From contig NZ_PYAV01000003.1 in the NCBI RefSeq assembly GCF_003014715.1, positions 62,001 through 126,000 on the forward strand: a stretch of DNA of 64,000 bases. The letters are read 5' to 3'. This DNA is from Salsuginibacillus halophilus (GTDB taxonomy: Bacteria; Bacillota; Bacilli; Bacillales; Marinococcaceae). The position numbers were made by a program, and so were the translations under genes. Below, piece by piece: positions 60,242-64,000 of the stretch. A model generated the notes under the pieces. It was not told the origin of the DNA, did not search any database, and saw nothing but the letters and a program-made list of their open reading frames with translations. Numbering within the stretch: the stretch's first letter is position 1; each line of letters opens with the position of its first letter.

Positions 60242-61642
60242 ATGCTGCAGATGAAACAGCTGTCAATTTATGAACAGATAATCCATTTAAAAGAACAACT
60301 ACCTGCTGAAGCGGATTCGGTATCGGTTTCGCTTGTTGAGCATATTCAGCCGGTAAGCGCTGTTTGTTTTTTTCAAAAGGCAGCCGATTACGCCGGCAGC
60401 CGCTTTTTCTGGCAGAGCGCCGAAGGAGATTTAACGCTCGCTGGTGCTGGGGCGTTTGCAACGCTTGAAGCTGCATCCGGCGCCGGACGCTTTCAAGATG
60501 CACAGTCAAAAATTGCGTCTTACAAGCAAAACATGCGCTGGACAGAAGAAGCAGAGCACCGTGGGACAGGGCCTTTATTTTTTGGTGGCTTTTCGTTTTT
60601 CCCCGGAGAGAATCAAACGCCTTGGGAGGAAGTCCCGGAAGCTTTGTTTATTCTTCCTGAAATATTATTAACGCAGGCAAATGGTCAATATTTTATAACT
60701 TATCATGTGAATATCGATCAACAAACAGATCCGGAAAAAGTGGTTGAGCGGCTGGAGTGTCAAAAAGAGAATTTACTTCATGGTGAAAAACAAGAGGCGC
60801 CGTGGTTTGGTCCGCTTGAACTTCACGATCGTTTAAGTTATACGGACTGGAAAACGTTTATTGAACAAGCGGTTCAAGATATTACAGACGGACCGCTTAA
60901 CAAAGTTGTGCTTGCTCGGCAGTTGAAGGCCATTTTCACTCAGCCGGTGGCAGTTGAGCGACTGCTTGAAGAATTGTACGCCCGCCGTTCTAATGATTAC
61001 GTGTTTTTACTTGAATACGGTGAGACGGTTTTTGCCGGTGCCACACCTGAACGGCTTGTCCAAGTTGAAGGTTCACGTGTTCGATCGGCCTGTATCGCCG
61101 GATCAATCGGGCGGGGTGCTACCACGTTGGAGGACGAAGCAAAAGCTGAAGCATTATTGAATGATGAGAAAAATCGTGAAGAGCATCAATATGTTGTCGA
61201 CATGATTCAAGATGCGCTTGCGCCGCTCTGCGAAAAGGTAAAGCTTCCTGAATCACCGGAGATTATGCGTTTAAAAACGATCCAGCATTTATACACCCCG
61301 GTGCACGGTAAAGCTCTTGCTGAGGCACATATTTTTGATTATATTGAACGCCTGCATCCAACCCCTGCGATGGGCGGTGTCCCACAAAAAGAAGCGCTCA
61401 CTTATATTGAGGAAAATGAGCCGCTTGAACGAGGCTGGTATGCAGCGCCGATCGGCTGGGTTGATGGCAGTGGTGGTGGTGATTTTGCAGCAGCGATTCG
61501 TTCAATGCTGATTCAAGAGCGGACGGCGGTTTTATTCGCCGGCTGCGGGATTGTCGCAGACTCGACGCCGCTTGAAGAATATGAAGAAACCAATTTGAAG
61601 TTTCAGCCGATGCTGCAAGTGCTTGGAGGCCGGATGAAATGA
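60242..61642 (+). CDS. menF: Isochorismate synthase
   Basis: First committed step to menaquinone: chorismate to isochorismate. The 466-residue protein shares the chorismate-binding fold with TrpE: LNKVVLARQL (catalytic Lys), FLLEYGETVFAGATPERLV, CIAGSIGRGAT, QYVVDMIQDAL and ETNLKFQPM. ATG 60242 has GGAGGG 6 nt upstream. It overlaps menD by 4 nt. Confidence 0.94.
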   Translation: MLQMKQLSIYEQIIHLKEQLPAEADSVSVSLVEHIQPVSAVCFFQKAADYAGSRFFWQSAEGDLTLAGAGAFATLEAASGAGRFQDAQSKIASYKQNMRWTEEAEHRGTGPLFFGGFSFFPGENQTPWEEVPEALFILPEILLTQANGQYFITYHVNIDQQTDPEKVVERLECQKENLLHGEKQEAPWFGPLELHDRLSYTDWKTFIEQAVQDITDGPLNKVVLARQLKAIFTQPVAVERLLEELYARRSNDYVFLLEYGETVFAGATPERLVQVEGSRVRSACIAGSIGRGATTLEDEAKAEALLNDEKNREEHQYVVDMIQDALAPLCEKVKLPESPEIMRLKTIQHLYTPVHGKALAEAHIFDYIERLHPTPAMGGVPQKEALTYIEENEPLERGWYAAPIGWVDGSGGGDFAAAIRSMLIQERTAVLFAGCGIVADSTPLEEYEETNLKFQPMLQVLGGRMK

Positions 61643-63351
61643 ATATGGGCGAGGGAACGTATTATTTAGCTTATATGATTGATGAACTATACCAGCAAGG
61701 TGTACGCGAAGTAGTCATTTCACCTGGCTCACGCTCAACGCCGCTGTCTCTATTAGCGCGAGAGCATCCGGGTATAAACGTTCACGTTCATTTTGATGAG
61801 CGGGCAGCTGCCTTCGTTGCACTAGGGATTTCTAAAGCGACACAAACACCTGCTGCATTGATTTGTACATCCGGTACAGCTGCGGCGAATTATTATCCGG
61901 CTGTTATTGAAGCAAAACAAAGCCGGGTGCCTCTCATTGTATTAACGTCCGACCGGCCGAATGAGCTCCGTGACAACGGCGCACCGCAAACGATTGATCA
62001 ATTAAAAATGTTTGGGGATGCTGTGAAATATTTTCATGAACTTGATGTGCCCGATCCGACAGAGCGCATGCTAGCTTACGCCAGAAGCCAAGCAGCTCGG
62101 GCCTGTCAAGAAGCAGCAACAAGCACCCCCGGCCCTGTACACCTAAACGTGCCGCTTCGCGAACCGCTTTTGCCAGAGACGAGCCTTCCGAACCTTTGGG
62201 GGGCATCTAAGATACATTTACAGCAGTTTTCTGTTCGCGGCAGAGCGCTCGCAGACGTTACAGCGCTTGAGCATGTGCTGACAAGAGCGAAGCGTCCTAT
62301 CATTGTGTGTGGCGAGCTGGATGACCGTGCTGATGAAGCAGCTGTGCTTCGTCTCGCTGAAAGTTGGCAGGTACCGGTTTTTGCAGATGTTCTTTCCAAT
62401 CTGCGCGGCCAAAGCAAAACAGCTGGTGTCATTTCAACGTTTGATACGTTACTGAAATCAAGCGAAGTAACCGAAAAACTGACGCCGGATGTGATTATTC
62501 GGTTTGGGACGATGCCGGTGGCAAAGTCATATGCAGCTTGGCTGAGCCGCACCCCTTGGTCCACACATATCGTCGTTGACCCAGATGGTGGTTACCGTGA
62601 GCCGGCAGGCGTTGAGACAATATTATTGCCGGTGCAGCCTCATCATTTCGTTCAGCAAGTTTCTGACCGGCTCTATCAATTAGAAGCAGATTGGCTTGAG
62701 GCGTGGCAGAAGGTGCATGAGAGTGTGTTACAAACATTTATGGAACCGCTTGCCGGCGGCGGGTTGACTGAAGCTGGTGCTGCTTCAGCGTTAAACAGTG
62801 TAAAACACGGTTTAATTTTTACGAGTAACAGCATGCCGGTACGTGATTTAAATACGTTTTATCACCCTGAAGAAACAAAAACGCGTATCATGGCGAACCG
62901 TGGCGCAAACGGGATTGACGGGGTGATTTCAACTGCGCTCGGGGCGGCAGCAGCCGGTTATGAAGTGACGCTTTTGATCGGGGATCTCGCATTTTTACAT
63001 GACTATACGACGTTGTTTTTTGCCAAGAAAGCCGGTTTAAGCTTGCGTGTGGTTGTTATAAATAATGACGGTGGTGGGATATTTTCCTTTTTACCACAAC
63101 GAGAAGGGACGCCCCATTTTGAAGAAGTGTTTAGTACCTCGTTTCAGCCGCCAGTGGCTGAGCTGGCCGCTGCAAGTGGCGCCAGCTTCAAACGTGTAGC
63201 TGCACTTCATGAGTTCACATCTCTTTTAAGCGAACCGCTTCAAGGCATTGAAATCATTGAGATCGTCACCGATCGCGAAGAAAACCGGGTATGGCATGAG
63301 AAGGTAAGTGAAGCTGCTGTGCAGGCAGCTGCAGAAGTGGTGAGACGATGA
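61639..63351 (+). CDS. menD: SEPHCHC synthase (MenD)
   Basis: ThDP- and Mg-dependent enzyme that adds the succinyl semialdehyde unit from 2-oxoglutarate to isochorismate. The 570-residue protein has VVISPGSRSTPLSLL, HFDERAAAFVALG (catalytic Glu), LICTSGTAAANYYPAVIEA and the ThDP motif starting GDLAFLHDYTTL and running to NNDGGGIF. It overlaps menF and menH by 4 nt each. Confidence 0.96.
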   Translation: MNMGEGTYYLAYMIDELYQQGVREVVISPGSRSTPLSLLAREHPGINVHVHFDERAAAFVALGISKATQTPAALICTSGTAAANYYPAVIEAKQSRVPLIVLTSDRPNELRDNGAPQTIDQLKMFGDAVKYFHELDVPDPTERMLAYARSQAARACQEAATSTPGPVHLNVPLREPLLPETSLPNLWGASKIHLQQFSVRGRALADVTALEHVLTRAKRPIIVCGELDDRADEAAVLRLAESWQVPVFADVLSNLRGQSKTAGVISTFDTLLKSSEVTEKLTPDVIIRFGTMPVAKSYAAWLSRTPWSTHIVVDPDGGYREPAGVETILLPVQPHHFVQQVSDRLYQLEADWLEAWQKVHESVLQTFMEPLAGGGLTEAGAASALNSVKHGLIFTSNSMPVRDLNTFYHPEETKTRIMANRGANGIDGVISTALGAAAAGYEVTLLIGDLAFLHDYTTLFFAKKAGLSLRVVVINNDGGGIFSFLPQREGTPHFEEVFSTSFQPPVAELAAASGASFKRVAALHEFTSLLSEPLQGIEIIEIVTDREENRVWHEKVSEAAVQAAAEVVRR

Positions 63352-64000
63352 AAAAATATATTGAAGTCCGCGGTCAAACTTACGCAGTGGCTGTTACAGG
63401 CAATGGTCCGCCGCTTATGAGTCTCCACGGCTTTAGCGGAACGAAAGCTTCTTTATCTCGCCTCCACCGTGAGTTAGAAACAAACTTCACGGTGATTGCA
63501 GTTGATCTACCTGGTCACGGAGAAACGAATGCACCTAAAGTGACGTCAATGGATCAAGCTTGTACTGATCTGGCTGTGATTCAAGAGGCACTGGGTTTTA
63601 AAAAGGCCGACTGGCTAGGCTATTCCATGGGGGGACGTATCGCACTTTCGATGGCGGTACATAAGCCTGAATGTGTCCGGCGGCTCATTTTAATCGGTGC
63701 GTCCCCTGGACTTGAAGGTGAAATCAGAAATGAGCGCCAAGCAGCTGACAATGACCTTGCCGATTGGATTAAGTGCGAGGGAATAGACGCTTTTGTAGCG
63801 TACTGGGAAGAGCTGCCGTTGTTTCAATCGCAAAAATCACGTCTCGATGAGGGTGCTTTTCATGCCCAGCGCAATGAGCGGCGCAGTCAAACGCCGAGAG
63901 GACTTGCTCAGTCTTTAAAGACGATGGGCACAGGTGCAATGCCGCCATTGTGGCATCGACTAGAAGCAGTGACGCACCCTGTACTGCTTACCGCCGGTGA
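63348..64000 (+). CDS. menH: SHCHC synthase MenH, cut by the window end
   Basis: An alpha/beta hydrolase that removes pyruvate from SEPHCHC in the menaquinone pathway. The visible 217 residues start MKKYIEVRGQTYAV, with the oxyanion region SLHGFSG, DLPGHGET, and the nucleophile serine S93 in GYSMGGR. The ATG overlaps the menD stop. The catalytic His and C-terminus lie beyond base 64000; the family is usually about 270 residues. Confidence 0.9.
   Translation, partial: MKKYIEVRGQTYAVAVTGNGPPLMSLHGFSGTKASLSRLHRELETNFTVIAVDLPGHGETNAPKVTSMDQACTDLAVIQEALGFKKADWLGYSMGGRIALSMAVHKPECVRRLILIGASPGLEGEIRNERQAADNDLADWIKCEGIDAFVAYWEELPLFQSQKSRLDEGAFHAQRNERRSQTPRGLAQSLKTMGTGAMPPLWHRLEAVTHPVLLTAG

Overview
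This window is a chromosomal backbone segment of a spore-forming Firmicute of the Bacillaceae. The gene order follows, from memory, the Bacillus subtilis ypbB-recQ-ypbG-ypbH-gudB-ypdA, sleB-ypeB-ypfA-cmk-rpsA, yphA-der-gpsA-spoIVA, mtrAB-gerC-ndk-cheR, aro/trp supraoperon and ypiA-qcrABC-ypjAB regions. Sporulation genes (spoIVA, sleB, ypeB, spoVIF-like, ypjB), menaquinone synthesis and a menaquinol:cytochrome c reductase fit this. Many proteins are acidic, and acidic tracts in SleB and QcrC suggest a moderately halophilic or alkaliphilic lineage. That last point is inference.

Layout. 1-967: minus-strand pyrophosphatase and ferredoxin. 1239-4085: ypbB, recQ and a shortened YpbE-like membrane protein. 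4148-5709: three small genes around a 578-bp repeat. 5850-12042: a phosphoesterase, a probable B12-dependent light-responsive MerR/CarH regulator, a MecA paralogue, glutamate dehydrogenase, YpdA, asparaginase and a zinc ribbon protein. 12111-18897: a SAM riboswitch followed by metI-yitJ-metH. 18948-19265: a MITE-like element. 19430-33227: spore cortex lysis, PilZ protein, cmk, plsC, rpsA, fni, der, plsY, gpsA and spoIVA. 33859-37921: folE, TRAP (mtrB), heptaprenyl diphosphate synthase with menG, and ndk. 38039-51265: cheR and the aromatic supraoperon aroC-aroB-aroH-trpEDCFBA-hisC-tyrA-aroA, with a TRAP-type leader before trpE. 51972-59084: a promoter-terminator leader, then ypiA-ypiB-ypiF, qcrABC, ypjA, ypjB and a zinc peptidase. 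59120-64000: menA facing away from menF-menD-menH, the last cut by the window end.

The genes converge on chorismate and menaquinone. The aro genes make chorismate. TrpEDCFBA (controlled by TRAP, encoded about 7 kb upstream), TyrA and HisC use it for amino acids. MenF, MenD, MenH, MenA, HepS/HepT and MenG use it for menaquinone, the electron donor of QcrABC.

The most unusual content is non-coding. A composite repeat family has four copies in the same orientation (1-127 partial, 4557-5134, 33286-33753, 51335-51857) and one reverse fragment (about 19212-19262). Each of the four directly abuts a transcription-terminator-like hairpin of a neighbouring gene. One copy fills the gap between spoIVA and folE, where B. 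subtilis carries hbs. Other points of interest are the CarH-like regulator, the attenuator-like leader before ypiA, the trp leader, and two small genes of unknown function with good promoters. No tRNA, rRNA, CRISPR array, prophage or intact IS transposase was seen.
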